From Dactylonectria macrodidyma (Eukaryota > Ascomycota > Sordariomycetes > Hypocreales > Nectriaceae), in contig JAGMUV010000024.1 of the NCBI GenBank assembly GCA_020744425.1, positions 992,001 through 1,056,000 on the forward strand: DNA of 64,000 nt, read 5' to 3'. The notes beneath the pieces were generated by a model. That model was not told the origin of the DNA, did not search any database, and saw nothing but the letters and a program-made list of their open reading frames with translations. A program made the translations under genes and the position numbers. Positions 32,345 through 43,149 of the stretch are shown in pieces; position 1 is the stretch's first letter, and every line of letters begins with the position of its first letter.

Positions 32345-34668
32345 GTGTTTATACAGCTCTTCATTTCTAACAATGAAACCGCATTCTTCAAGGCTCTCCA
32401 CCCAGTCAACGAAAAGGCACCCGATGCTTCCAGACCAGCACTCTGCCATACCAATGGCGTTGAAAACCACTCTCTCAAGGTCCCTCATCTAAACGGCGGT
32501 GGCCAAGCACAGATGCGTCCACTCATACATCTCAAGCTTTTGGTATCTGGCGTCAGGTTGAGCGTACCAAGCGCGGTGGTGCTATTTCTTTAGATGGATC
32601 AAATCTTGATATTGCTTCTGTCCTTGCCGCTGCCAGGTAGGAGTGATGAATTCCTTTTATCATTGCTCATTCTCATATCTGATCAGGTACATCTGCGATG
32701 CCTACATCATGAAAACGGAGGTACTTACCCACGCTATGAACAGTAGCGTGGCAATGCTCGAAGACTACCTCTCCAAAGGTTATTGCGTCTATGGTAAGTC
32801 ATACAGGTCTCATACAGATTATTGCATGTCCTAAAGAGTTACTAGGCGTCAACACTGGGTTCAGCGGAAGTGCCGATACCCGGACCAAAGACTTGGTTAG
32901 TCTTCAGTCGGCACTGTTGCAGCTGACAGAGGCTGGAATCTTGACCGACGATGATATTAACGCCGGTCATGAGGGTGGAGCTCACAGCATGCCTACAACG
33001 TGGGTGAGAGCAACCATGCTGATCCGTTGTAACAATGTGCTACGAGGGCATTCTGGTGTACGCCTGGATTTGGTCGAGGCTATTCTGCACATGTTACGCA
33101 AGGGAATGACTCCCATAGTTCCCCTGCGCGGTTCCATCTCTGCATCTGGCGACCTGGTGCCGCTATCGTGCATTGTCGGGATGCTGGAGGGAAACCCTGA
33201 TATCCATGTTCATGTGACCAATAGCGATGCGCCATTTGTCGTGGCAGCGGATGAGGCTCTCCAGGGCGCTGGTCTGCAGCCATTTATCCTTGGCCCTAAG
33301 GAGGGTCTTGGCATGATCAACGGCACAGCAGTCTCAGCGGCGGTAGGTTGTCTCGCGGTACATGAGTCTGATAAGCTGGCGTTGCTGGCTCAAGGCCTTG
33401 TGGCCATGACATGCGAAGCTTTGTTGGGCAAGGCAGAGAATTATCATCCCTTCATCGCCGCTGTTTGCCCTCACCCGGGACAAACCGAGTGTGCCGGCAA
33501 TGTGTTACACTTTCTCCAAGGGCCGTCCCTAGTCGAGTCATTAGAAGGAACGGACAAGTTCAAGCTGGGTCCCTTTCCGGATCGATTTGCCCTCCGAGGG
33601 ACTCCTCAGTGGCTGGGTCCTCAGCTAGAGGACCTGTCCTCCGTTTTGTCTCAGGTGACGACCGAACTAAACTCGACATCCGATAACCCCGTCATCGACA
33701 TAGAGTCTGGCGAAGTCTACTCCGGTGCCAACTTCATTGCCAGCTCCATCGCCAATGGAATCGAGAAGAGCCGCCTGTCGCTACAAATGGTCGGTAAACT
33801 TCTGTTCAGTCTTACCTCTGAGTTGATCAACCCAACGCTCAACAGAGGTCTGCCCCTTAATCTCGCTGCCGATGACCCTATTCTTTCCTTCACCATGAAG
33901 GGCATTGACATCAGCATGGCGGCCTACATGTCAGAGCTTGGGTACCTTGCCACTCCCGTTACCTCCCAAGTCCAGTCTGCAGAGATGCACAATCAGTCTA
34001 TCAACTCCCTCGCCTTGATCTTGGGTTGGTTTACTATGCAAACGGCTGACATAACCGCACACATGTGTGTTGCTCACCTTTTCACTGTATGCCAGGCTTT
34101 GGATTTGCGTGCCCTTCACATCACATTTCTGCGGGCACTGAGTGTCAACATCTGGTCCATCACGGAACCTTTCCTCCTGGGCATCGAGGTTCAAGACCAA
34201 GAGAGCTTCCATGAAAACTTCTGCAAAGCTGTTGCTAATTCATGGAATGCTTCGGCCTCCTTTGATCTTGATGGGAGATGCGAAATCTTGTCCCAGGCAT
34301 CTTTGCCAGTTCTCATAGATCATCTCGTCAAGCACAAAATGGTCATCGCGGCCGACACGATACAAGTATTACAGCAATGCTTGAAGGAACTGGCTCACTC
34401 TACCTTCACTGTGGCGCGAGACGAGTTCTTCAACCAGCCAATCACTAAATCCTTCCTGGGATGTGCCTCTAAGAAGCTTTACTCATTCGTGCGAGACGAA
34501 CTTGGCGTGCCGTTCCACCAAGGTCTAGTCGAGCACCCAGGCCCAAAGCGCGGCGAAACTGTCAACGGAAGACGAATGAGAACCATTGGTTCCTGGGTTA
34601 CGAGAATTTATAAAGCGATATCTAACGATAGGATATGGCATCCTTTAGCCGAGGCTATGCTAGCATAA
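32345..34668 (+). CDS. Aromatic amino acid ammonia-lyase (PAL/HAL family), 5' end unresolved
   Basis: Two introns are clear: 32637-32686 (restoring LAAARYICDAYIMKTEVL) and 32794-32845 (restoring YGVNTGFSGSADTRTKD). The last exon runs 32846-34668. The Ala-Ser-Gly triad at 33142-33150, in SISASGDLVPLS, would form the MIO electrophile; GTAVSAA and NSTSDNPVID are further active-site landmarks. The enzyme releases ammonia from phenylalanine (or histidine/tyrosine), giving cinnamate-type acids; PAL is more likely from overall look. The 5' part is odd. Frame 1 mod 3 is open only from 32464 and lacks ATG, while the preceding protein-like segment (32345-32512, with NHSLKVPHLNGGGQAQ) sits in another frame. 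This suggests an indel near 32508-32516 or a missed exon. The true start is unknown. Confidence 0.85.
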
Positions 34669-36072
34669 TAGAATGATATATTCGCGATCTAACCCACAGA
34701 TAATCTTAACAAAGATTGATTAGAGGAAGGAGGAGAAATACAGAGCAGGAATTTTAGCCTATTGCCAACTGAATGCTAGAAATTGATTACCTCATTTTCT
34801 AACTCTTGGGCCTTGGGTTTCTAACGTCTTAAGCGAGTTGCAATAGGTTGTATACCCTCGTCTCTGCTTGGCTCGCTGTCGAGATTCGGGTGTGTTGGGT
34901 CCTAGGAGTAGCTCCTCGTCGTTCAAGTTCACCATCACATCTATAACCCGAATAGATTATCAATGCCGATTCCTCACATTATATCGCTTGGCTCGGCTCA
35001 CAGATTCTGTGAAATTTGAGCGATGAAGACGAAGGGGTGCGTCAGCGTCTCGGGAGTAGGGCTTTCTAGCTCCTATGTCCTAGGCTTGAGAGACAGTGCC
35101 TTCAAAGCTCCTGAATTGGCTTCCTTTATCGATGACAACACTAGCAATCTGACTCATGGCATGCTGCCGGAAATAAATTCGCCGAGCACAGGGGTAGAAA
35201 GGGGTAGACAAGTTTTAAATCGATGGCTAAAGATTGTTCAGGGAAAATAAAGAATATCCTGGTCTGGTGCTCATAACAGTTCTTCAACGACGACGGGAAG
35301 TGGGCTGGCTCGGGGAGATATCGGGAAGCTTGCCGTGGTGGCGTCACAAAATTGATAATCCCCAGACCAGATTTCAGGAACCTAGGGCCTTCAGAGATGT
35401 CACGCCAATCTAAATACCGCAGACTTTGAGACCTTCGGATTTTGTTTTTAGGGACTTGAATATATCAACCCGAAAATGTGGTTAACATTTAACTCCCAGC
35501 TCGCTTTTTTTTCAAATCATACTTTCGGCTTCTCACTTACTCATGTACTAACCCCTTCCAAGCTTCAAACACCTCCTTCGGAACTCAAGCCGAAGGTTCC
35601 CCGATGCTGCCGCCACCTTCAATAGTCGTGCATCGTTTAGCTAGTGCTGACGCTCTCTCTCTTTGTCACAGTCCCATGCTCCTCCTTTCACATTTTGCAT
35701 TAGCGGGCAACAGGCTCAAGTGTGTCATCAGAGCTAGCTATGATAATGCGTCGGTGCCTTGACATGTCGCATAGGGTAATCTGACAGCCTGAGCTACTCC
35801 GCCCAACCTCACCCTGTGTGGCTCTGTAACCTGTACCATGAAAACCCACACGTCCTTAGACAGCGCCGGGGCACGTCCCGGAATGGCGATAAGACCTTTG
35901 TCACCAGCCTAAGGGCGGGGGCGGAAGATTTCCTCGCAATCGTAGCCTGATCGTTGAGTGAAATGAAATGGCATCAGCATAGTAGCAATTCGCGAAGCTC
36001 GCTCTCGAGTGAGCTCAGTAATGACTGAAAATAAGCAAAGATTAAGTCTTCAATTATGAGCCTTGTGTGTCT
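34669..36072. other. Gap without recognised gene
   Basis: About 1.4 kb between two 3' ends (lyase plus strand, receptor minus strand). Short open frames only; no RNA gene or repeat recognised. Confidence 0.5.
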
Positions 36073-37651
36073 TCATAGAGAAACCTCGCTTGCGCTATGA
36101 GCACTATTGGTAGACCCACCATGAGCCTTGGCCTCGAATCCTCCCAGGCCGACGAGACGCTTCTCATCTCCATCGCTATATTGTACGTCGAATGTGCGCA
36201 TAAGCTCGATCCCCCCATGCTCTGGTGTTGTTGTTGGTTCCCCGCGTGAGGACAGCTCAACACGCGCGTTGCGGGTGATGATTCTCGACATGCGCCCATA
36301 TATTTCACCATGGCTCTGATAGTTGCTCGAGTCATAGGATGAGCCGCCAAGGATAGGGAATAGCCGCACGAGCAAGATTCGCACGGCTGGCATCGACGCG
36401 CAGATGATGCCGACGTGGATCTCAACTGTAGACCAGATGGAGACATTGGTGTGATCGTACGTAAAATTTTGGGAACCTCCTAGGTGAACAAGCGACTGTA
36501 GTCTAATGACGCTCACGATCGTGATACTATTGGATGAATCAGCTTGTGCTCTAGTGATGGGTGCAATGGGTAAACCTCTCACAATGTACCAACAATGAAC
36601 ATGGCCGCAACGCCAGTCTTTTTCTTCCAGTGCATCTTCAGGCTCCACAGCCTATGCAAGGGGATCGCCAACATCCACACATCCAATGCGACGCTAATCC
36701 CAGCATTTGCCCAGGCGATGGCATTAGTATTCAAACTGAGTAGGTGTCAGCGGATAGTGCGCGGTACAAATGAAGACAAGAAGCGTACCATGATCCGTGA
36801 TGTTCTCCGTCCCAACCTGTCCAGAAATAACTTATCGGCCAACATTCAAATACCCCTAAAAATACAAAGACGATGCCAAACATTGCATTAAATGCGACCG
36901 TGGCCCAAAGCAGGTTCCGAGTAAGCCCTTGAAAGATGCGTAAATAAAAGAATAACAACGACATCTTCAGAAGAGAGACTTGAGCAAAGTACAAAATGTG
37001 CAAAATGTAGAAATAGATACCAAATTGGGTTACATCGTGAGAGTCAAGCGTCCAGATGTCCTTGCCCTCACCATGTCTAGCTGCACCGTGAATATTCATT
37101 GCGGTTGATGGGATTGCGCAAAGGAGGGTCAACATGATGAAGGTATCATCGAGACCAAAGCTGGAGTTGGTGATGAAGAGCTTTGATCCGAGTCGAAGGA
37201 GGACAAAGAATCCGGAAAATGTGCCAAGGATGATCGTTACATTGATCAGGAGTTGGCTTTTATCACGGACTGGTATCCCACAAGCAGCGCTGGTCGCATT
37301 TTGGGTAACTTCGCCCAATCACGTCAGCCCTTTGCACAGTGTATTCAACAACAAGGAAGACTAACTGAAACTTTCTTTAATGGTACATCTATCGGAAATG
37401 CACAATTCAATTGCTTTTGAAATCGACTTATCTGAACACACACAAGTGAGGTCCTGAGAATCGCAATCAGAAGTACCATCGCTGAGGCAAGGCCACTACC
37501 TAGCATATTAGTACACTCCCCAGGATGAATCGATTTTGCGGAGAAATACCGAACACTGCGGCACATTGGACAGCAGCTCTGAAAGTGTGTATTTTGCCGT
37601 TGCGCTCAGGCAATACGACACCCAGATCAGAAACAGAGGACCAAACCGCAT
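36073..37651 (-). CDS. PTH11-type G-protein-coupled receptor with N-terminal CFEM domain
   Basis: Five exons (37550-37651, 37366-37495, 36789-37308, 36583-36735, 36073-36526) with introns of 54, 57, 53 and 56 nt close exactly: 452 residues. ATG 37651 starts a signal peptide ([19 protein letters not shown]). A CFEM domain follows with eight Cys at 33, 37, 45, 52, 54, 66, 71 and 87; Asp49, three residues before Cys52, is at the heme-ligand position of CFEM proteins. Seven hydrophobic segments then follow (for example [35 protein letters not shown]) and a Ser/Thr-rich cytosolic tail. In Magnaporthe, PTH11 is needed for surface sensing and appressorium formation; ligands of most relatives are unknown. 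Plasma-membrane sensing of surfaces or nutrients is the likely role. Confidence 0.92.
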
Positions 37652-39423
37652 CTTGAGGATTCGCCAGTTGGTGTCCTAAGAGCGCCAGAGAGGACTGACC
37701 GAGGCAAGGCGGCTCGCTAACAGTTTTTATAACGCCCACATGCTCGCGGATTGACGGGACAGTTCCGATGCCCCCCCCCCACATGTGCGTTCCCAGATGG
37801 GGTGCAGTAGGCGGGGTAGGTAGGCATCTAATTCATTGGATGGATGTTGGGGCGTAATACGAAGCCATGAAGGCGGCGGGGCCGAAACTAGCTCTGCTGA
37901 AACTATTGCAATGTGACTCGAGTCAGTGCGTAAGTGGCAGGATCAGTCCCACATGTGCTCTCTCCATATTGAAGGTCTAGATCTGGTTGAAGACAGATTG
38001 AGGAGTACGGCAGGGTTTTAATCCGGCATGATCTCCGGGGAACACAGACAAGGGATGTCTTAGGGCAGATCGTATTGGAATCATTGTCGATGAGAACGAT
38101 AACGCAGCAAGTCAACCATTTGCAATCTGGTGGATGATGAACTAACCCCAGACTGAGAAATTTGAAGCGACGCATCTGTCAGGGCATCGGTGATGTTAAC
38201 GCTGTTGGGATAAGCGTTGCGTTGCGTGTTGCAGTCAAACAGCAATTCTCACTCTCCACAGGACTACACGTAATCATGACCCTGGATAAATCGCCACCCG
38301 ATCCTGGGTCCAGGCAGGTCAGCATATGAATTGGGCCCTGCTGATTTGATGCGACTTACCAGGCCGGGGGAACCTTGGCATGTACAGGCGGAAATGTTAC
38401 CCCATTGAACAACGATCACTGCCCAATTTGCTCTGCCCTGTAGCCATGATTTCTTATCATACAATTCTCATTCCTTGAGTCCCTTAGAAAACGACCCATG
38501 AAAAATACTCGTACGAGCCTAAGGGCTAGTAAAGCTCCAAAAATGGCATTGTCTGGCCCTTGCGACGTCGCCCCTCATCTAGGGTAGCTGACTTGATGGC
38601 TCTCAGGTTGCACCCTCTTTAGGCGGCTCAATCCCACGAAGGGATTGTGTGAGTGGAAACGTCAAGCAAAATCACTCCAGCCTTTTGAAATGTCCTTGGA
38701 GCACCGCAATAGACATAGTAGGCACAAAAGTGTTGTCAGCACAGATCATTGCGAACCTAAAGGATACGCATAGGTTGTCGTAACGCAGAAACAGACTTAG
38801 GAGGAAGACCAAATCAATGGATTGACAAGGGGACCCTTGTCCCGGGTACTAATCTTAGGCACTATAGAAGGGAGCATTTGACTGCAAGCATGAATACTGA
38901 ATGTTTTTTATTAGTTTAGGTTTCATTACCGTGTTCAACCCTAAGGATAAGTTCCGATGAGGATGCGATGCCTCCAGAGCTTTGGCGGAAATGACCCCAT
39001 GTCTGCCTAGCCCTCAGAGCCTGTGTTTTAGCAGACTATCCTTGGGCATTCAATGGAGCCAGCGTCTTAAGAATTGCGTGCTATTACAGTTGATCTAAAT
39101 CCAGATGATCAACTGAGTGCAGGTGTGTCACACCTGTGCTATACATATAAAAGCGTGGTATGGCTCTTATGCCAGATTCGATATAAACCTCTTCATAATA
39201 CACCGGTTTGTTTGTCCCACTGTATTTCGTACAAAAATGACCATCTCCTCTGGTGCATGACCCTCTAGTCTAGCCCCACGAGTCCATCACCTCTGGTGCA
39301 TGACCCTCTAGTCTAGCCCCACGAGTCCATCACTTAAATGCACTGTTATTCAGCAATTCGAAGGTACGGTGTTACACGGATCCGAATGATATTCCTTTGC
39401 TGATTTGACGAGGTATCAACATC
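37652..39423. other. Gap with simple repeats
   Basis: About 1.8 kb upstream of the CFEM receptor. A (C)10 run sits at 37771-37780 and a 43-bp tandem duplication at 39248-39333. No gene supported. Confidence 0.5.
39248..39333. repeat. Exact 43-bp tandem duplication
   Basis: Bases 39248-39290 and 39291-39333 are identical (unit begins CTCTGGTGCATGACCCTCTA). With no divergence between copies, the duplication is recent or an assembly artefact. Confidence 0.92.
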
Positions 39424-40030
39424 ATGTCTTACTGCTTACCAACAGTCCTGATCACCGTCGTTGGTTTGTTAAACGAGCTGGCTCGCTTGTTGACAGCTAT
39501 TAACTCGGTTACCTACCTAATTCTATCCTTAGCCTCCGTCCTGCTCGTCGAGAAGTGGGGGCGCCGAGGCTTGATGCTGGTCTCAATTCCCAGCCAGGGA
39601 TTGGCCTTCCTGGTTATTACGGTTCTCTTCCGCTATGGCAGCCCTCCCGATGGGAGTCATACAATAGCAGAAGCATATATTGCATTCTTCTTTTTATACT
39701 ATATGCATTTGACGTCGGAATGCTAGGTGTTCCATGGTTATACCCAACTGAGAGCAACTCCATCGATATACGGACCTAAGGTGAGGCAGTAGGAATAGCG
39801 ACCAGCTAGTGAGCTCCAGCATTTACATACCAAATTTAACAATGCACTGATGTTAATCTTTTTAGAATCACTAATTTTATTATTCTTTAGATCAGTTCCA
39901 CCTGTATCCAGAATCTTAAATAAAGTTCTGGATCGTCTTCATAATTTTTAACACGGCATTCATGCCACTTATATACTTTTTGTATCATAAAACTAGTACA
40001 CGCTCCTTAAGACCCAAGTATGACATGAAA
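39424..40030 (+). pseudogene. Decayed 3' half of an MFS sugar transporter
   Basis: The first part reads MSYCLPTVLITVVGL and then NSVTYLILSLASVLLVEKWG (helices 7-8 and the conserved RRG loop of sugar porters). One base is missing near 39706-39712, after which AFDVGMLGVPWLYPTE continues in the next frame. Then TAA appears where Lys is expected and TAG where Trp is expected (GEAVGIATS*). After an AT-rich block the last helix is still readable at 39926-40020 (FWIVFIIFNTAFMPLIYFLY). No 5' half was found upstream. Gene order inside the relic is intact, so it is an old inactivated copy, not a rearranged one. Confidence 0.85.
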
Positions 40031-40304
40031 CTAACGTCTCTATAGCAAACCGCACACTTGAAGGCCCTGGCGAATACTTCTGAATCGACCTACCCCTCAT
40101 TGTCACCGCCTACAAAGCTATCCGCACGAAGAGACCAATGTAGTACATCGAGGAAGAATAGGCACACATGCGGCTCGTCGCCTGCAGTGGCAAGGATGGT
40201 GGCCAGAATAAGGATTCTATCCATCACAACGAGCAAGTCAATTATGTCCATGCATAAGTAGGGCGCGTGCTGTTGTCTCCCCAGTGAACTGCCGCATAAA
40301 TGGT

Positions 40305-40820
40305 TCAGTTCTGTTCATGCAGCGTAGTCAAAAGATCGCTAAAGCTGTCGGCAATCTTGTCCAAATTCTTGTAGTAATTCTCTGCAATTTCGCTGTCTGC
40401 CTCGAAGTTGTGGTCCCAGTAGTAGATGCTTCCAGTGTCTTGGAGATCGATGAGTAACAAGTCGCCACTTCCTGCGGACGCGATTGGAAGGTTTGACTTG
40501 GGTATTCGATCCTTATAGAGGCCGAGGTAGTTCTCAATACTCTCACCAAAGCCTCTCGGAGACACGAGAGCTAGGAGATGATTGATGACTCTTACATTGT
40601 CGTCTGGCCTGATGGTATTGGGTTGTGGGATGCCGCCATTGTGTCTCTGAAGGAAGCTCTTGTAGTCATCTGGGATGCTGAAGCGCTTCGAAAACTCTTC
40701 GACATCCTGCTCGCTCGGTAGAGGTTGTGAGTGCATTGCTAACATGACTGGTACCATCTTCGCCGAAAAGCCCGAAGCTATTCCGTGAATGAGCGGCCAT
40801 CTCTGCTTCCGACATGCCAA
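40305..40820 (-). CDS. SUKH-family protein (SMI1/KNR4-like)
   Basis: Single exon of up to 171 residues. The core reads PLPSEQDVEEFSKRFSIPDD, then YKSFLQRHNGGIPQPNTIRP, IPIASAGSGDLLLIDLQDTG-like (here LPIASAGSGDLLLIDL) and IYYWDHN. These are the typical signature elements of SMI1/KNR4 (SUKH-1) domains: an acidic helix, the hydrophobic-HNGG turn and the G-D-hydrophobic strand. Yeast Knr4/Smi1 scaffolds cell-wall signalling; stand-alone fungal SUKH proteins are poorly known, and bacterial ones are often immunity proteins. The first 20-odd residues are not family-like, so translation may start at an internal Met (for example MVPVMLAM). It is divergent from the F-box gene. Confidence 0.8.
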   Translation of the reverse strand: MACRKQRWPLIHGIASGFSAKMVPVMLAMHSQPLPSEQDVEEFSKRFSIPDDYKSFLQRHNGGIPQPNTIRPDDNVRVINHLLALVSPRGFGESIENYLGLYKDRIPKSNLPIASAGSGDLLLIDLQDTGSIYYWDHNFEADSEIAENYYKNLDKIADSFSDLLTTLHEQN

Positions 40821-41429
40821 ATCCCTTAATGTGTAGAGTCATGTTTGTCCTTCTTCTCGTAGAGCCGACTGCTACGCCACTGGCTCTTGGATGGTACGTG
40901 CCTGCCAGTTCGAATCAACGAGTATTTGAGTAGCGGCGCTGGTTGCGATGTGAAGTGAAGCGAAGGATTGGAAGCGATCGCGCGACTCGGTCGACATTCC
41001 TCGGGACGATTGTCATCTCGACCTCGTTGCTGTTGTCGGTGATGGTGAACTTCGAATTAAGCAGTGCAGCGTAGGGTTACATTTGTCAGAAGCATGCGCT
41101 GTGAGACATTTGCAAGGAAGCTGGCGGCATGTATGTGAGAAGAAAGCGTGTTTAGTTCTAGTTCGATTGCGGCTGTAATGCGTCAAGAACGAGGCCACTG
41201 CATATTGATATTGAGTTGAGTTGATCTCTTAGTCTACTTAGCTTGGCTATTTAACACCTCAGGGCTCTGTCGCATTACCCCGCTCTCCCTGAACGGCTTG
41301 ACGGCGCCGTGTCTGCAGCTGCCTGCTGCCTGCTGCCTGCCTAGATGAAAGAACACGAACACGAAAACAGAGAAACAGTTGCCAACTCACGACCATGAAC
41401 AGCTTCCTCGCTCAACCAGCCAGACCGCC
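40821..41429. promoter_or_regulatory. Divergent promoter region (SUKH / F-box)
   Basis: About 610 bases between two genes transcribed in opposite directions; both promoters must lie here. No specific motif identified. The stretch near 41320-41340 repeats TGCCTGC several times. Confidence 0.45.
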
Positions 41430-42752
41430 ATGCCGACGTTGGAACTACCGCCAGAGTTATGGCAACACATCTTCAGCTCATTGTGCTTCCACTGCACACG
41501 TAGCGCCACGCGAGATCCCGTCCCCGACCAGCGCCTCAGCTGGGTCAGCTTCTTCCCCTCTAAAGCGCCCCTGACTGCTCTCGCCAGCCTATCGAGCGTG
41601 TCTCGGATGTTCAACGCCCTCATCACGCCTCTGCTCTACCATCTCCCCATCACAGCGAAGACCGGCCTGCTCCTACGGACGCTCGTCGACCGACCCGACC
41701 TGGCACGCCATGTCCGCGAGCTGCACCACGCCATGTGGTGCAGCAACCGGCCCGAAAGGCGAGACGCATATCCACCCGCCTTCATAGAGCTCTACATCCG
41801 AAACGTTGAGTGGCTCCTAGCTCACCATGATGATGTCTTGGTGCCCGGCGGCTGGGATCACCAGCGCGTGTCGAATCCAGGGTACCTGGACGACCACATC
41901 CTAGACTCTACGGTCATCGCCCTCTGTCCCAAACTAACAGTCCTCTCCATCGAGTCCTGCGATCACAACGTCCTCGTCCACCTCGCCCCCGGCTCACTGC
42001 CTCATCTGACCGCCGCGTCCGTCACGCACGGAGACCTCGAGTCCGCCATGGGCTTCGACAGGATCACCTTCCTAGCCGCCGCCGTGCCGAACCTGACAAC
42101 CCTGCACCTCCGCTACGCCGGCACTAACGGAGACGAAGATAAGACCTTCTTCCCGGTCTTCCCCAATGTCATTAATCTGAGACTCGAAGAAAGCGTCATA
42201 ACAAGCGACTCGTGGGGGCGCGTCTTCGACTCGTTCCCCCGCCTCGAGCTCTTCTCGTACTCGAGTGGTGGCGTGACAGTCGGCCACAACGCGTCCAACA
42301 CGCGGCAAGTCCAGGACGCCATCTTGCAGCACAAGCCCAACTTGAAGCGCCTGTGCATCGACATGGCACACGAAGTGTTCGACGGTACACCGCTGGAAGA
42401 CCGCACGTGGAAGCCCGCTCTCGCGCAGATGGAACACCTCGAGCACTTCGAGACGGATATGACCTGCTTGTTTCACCCGGAGACCGATATTTTATCGGAA
42501 TATCTCGTGCGAATTCTGCCGCCATCACTGCGGTTTCTACGGGTTGCGTGCTGGAGGGGCAGCTTGGACACTCAGCTGCGGCAGGCGTTCCTTCGCCTGG
42601 CGGAAGCTGCGCCAGAGCGGTTTCCCGAGCTGGAAACTGTTGTACTCGCCGGCCCTGAGTCGGAGGAAATGAGCGTAGTTAGTCTTGAGTGGAAAAATGC
42701 CTGGGAGGGAGCGAGGGTAAAATGTCTAGTTACAGGGCATATTGCTCTGTAG
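41430..42752 (+). CDS. F-box protein
   Basis: Intronless, 440 residues from ATG 41430; the frame is open upstream but without an ATG. The N-terminus (MPTLELPPELWQHIFSSLCF) is a typical F-box start, continuing over an insert to SLSSVSRMFNALITPLLYH at about residues 55-73, the second half of the motif. The rest has loosely repeated leucine-rich strands (LTVLSIESCDHNVLVHL, LTTLHLRYAG, VINLRLEESVI, FPRLELFSYSS) as in LRR-like substrate receptors. F-box proteins tether substrates to Skp1-Cullin ubiquitin ligases; the substrate here is unknown. Codon use is GC-rich and clean, unlike the relics to its right, so the gene looks functional. Confidence 0.88.
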   Translation: MPTLELPPELWQHIFSSLCFHCTRSATRDPVPDQRLSWVSFFPSKAPLTALASLSSVSRMFNALITPLLYHLPITAKTGLLLRTLVDRPDLARHVRELHHAMWCSNRPERRDAYPPAFIELYIRNVEWLLAHHDDVLVPGGWDHQRVSNPGYLDDHILDSTVIALCPKLTVLSIESCDHNVLVHLAPGSLPHLTAASVTHGDLESAMGFDRITFLAAAVPNLTTLHLRYAGTNGDEDKTFFPVFPNVINLRLEESVITSDSWGRVFDSFPRLELFSYSSGGVTVGHNASNTRQVQDAILQHKPNLKRLCIDMAHEVFDGTPLEDRTWKPALAQMEHLEHFETDMTCLFHPETDILSEYLVRILPPSLRFLRVACWRGSLDTQLRQAFLRLAEAAPERFPELETVVLAGPESEEMSVVSLEWKNAWEGARVKCLVTGHIAL

Positions 42753-42978
42753 AGCGACATAATGGAAGCATAATAAATATAAAGAAATAAAATATTGAGA
42801 TTTCATATAAATGTATATTATAATTTAACAAATATATGTTTCACGCCTCCTGGTACAACAAAGCCGCAGCGTACTAAGCTCGGTCAAATCGATATGAACT
42901 AACCGGTCCTATCTGCAACACCATGTGAAATGCGAGGGTAATCCTAAAGACGGGCAACTCGCCGGATGAAGGATCAGA

Positions 42979-43050
42979 AGGGCCTGTATTGCGTGCCGGA
43001 AATGCAAGGCCAGTTGCTCCGGTACCAACCCCTCATATACACAATAGTCC
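42979..43050 (+). pseudogene. Zn2Cys6 cluster stub
   Basis: A 23-codon stretch reads RACIACRKCKASCSGTNPSY and stops at TAG 43048-43050. It has the first CxxC and the following CX6C of a fungal zinc cluster but lacks the second half. No start codon or regulatory domain is attached. Best read as the remnant of a regulator; too short to be certain. Confidence 0.5.
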
Positions 43051-43149
43051 TAGAGAGAATTGCCCGCCGTTACGCCTACAGAAGCCTTCAGCTTAGATTC
43101 TCCAGCGCTCCCGGAATACTTGAGTCCGGCTCTTCAGCGCCTCATATAC

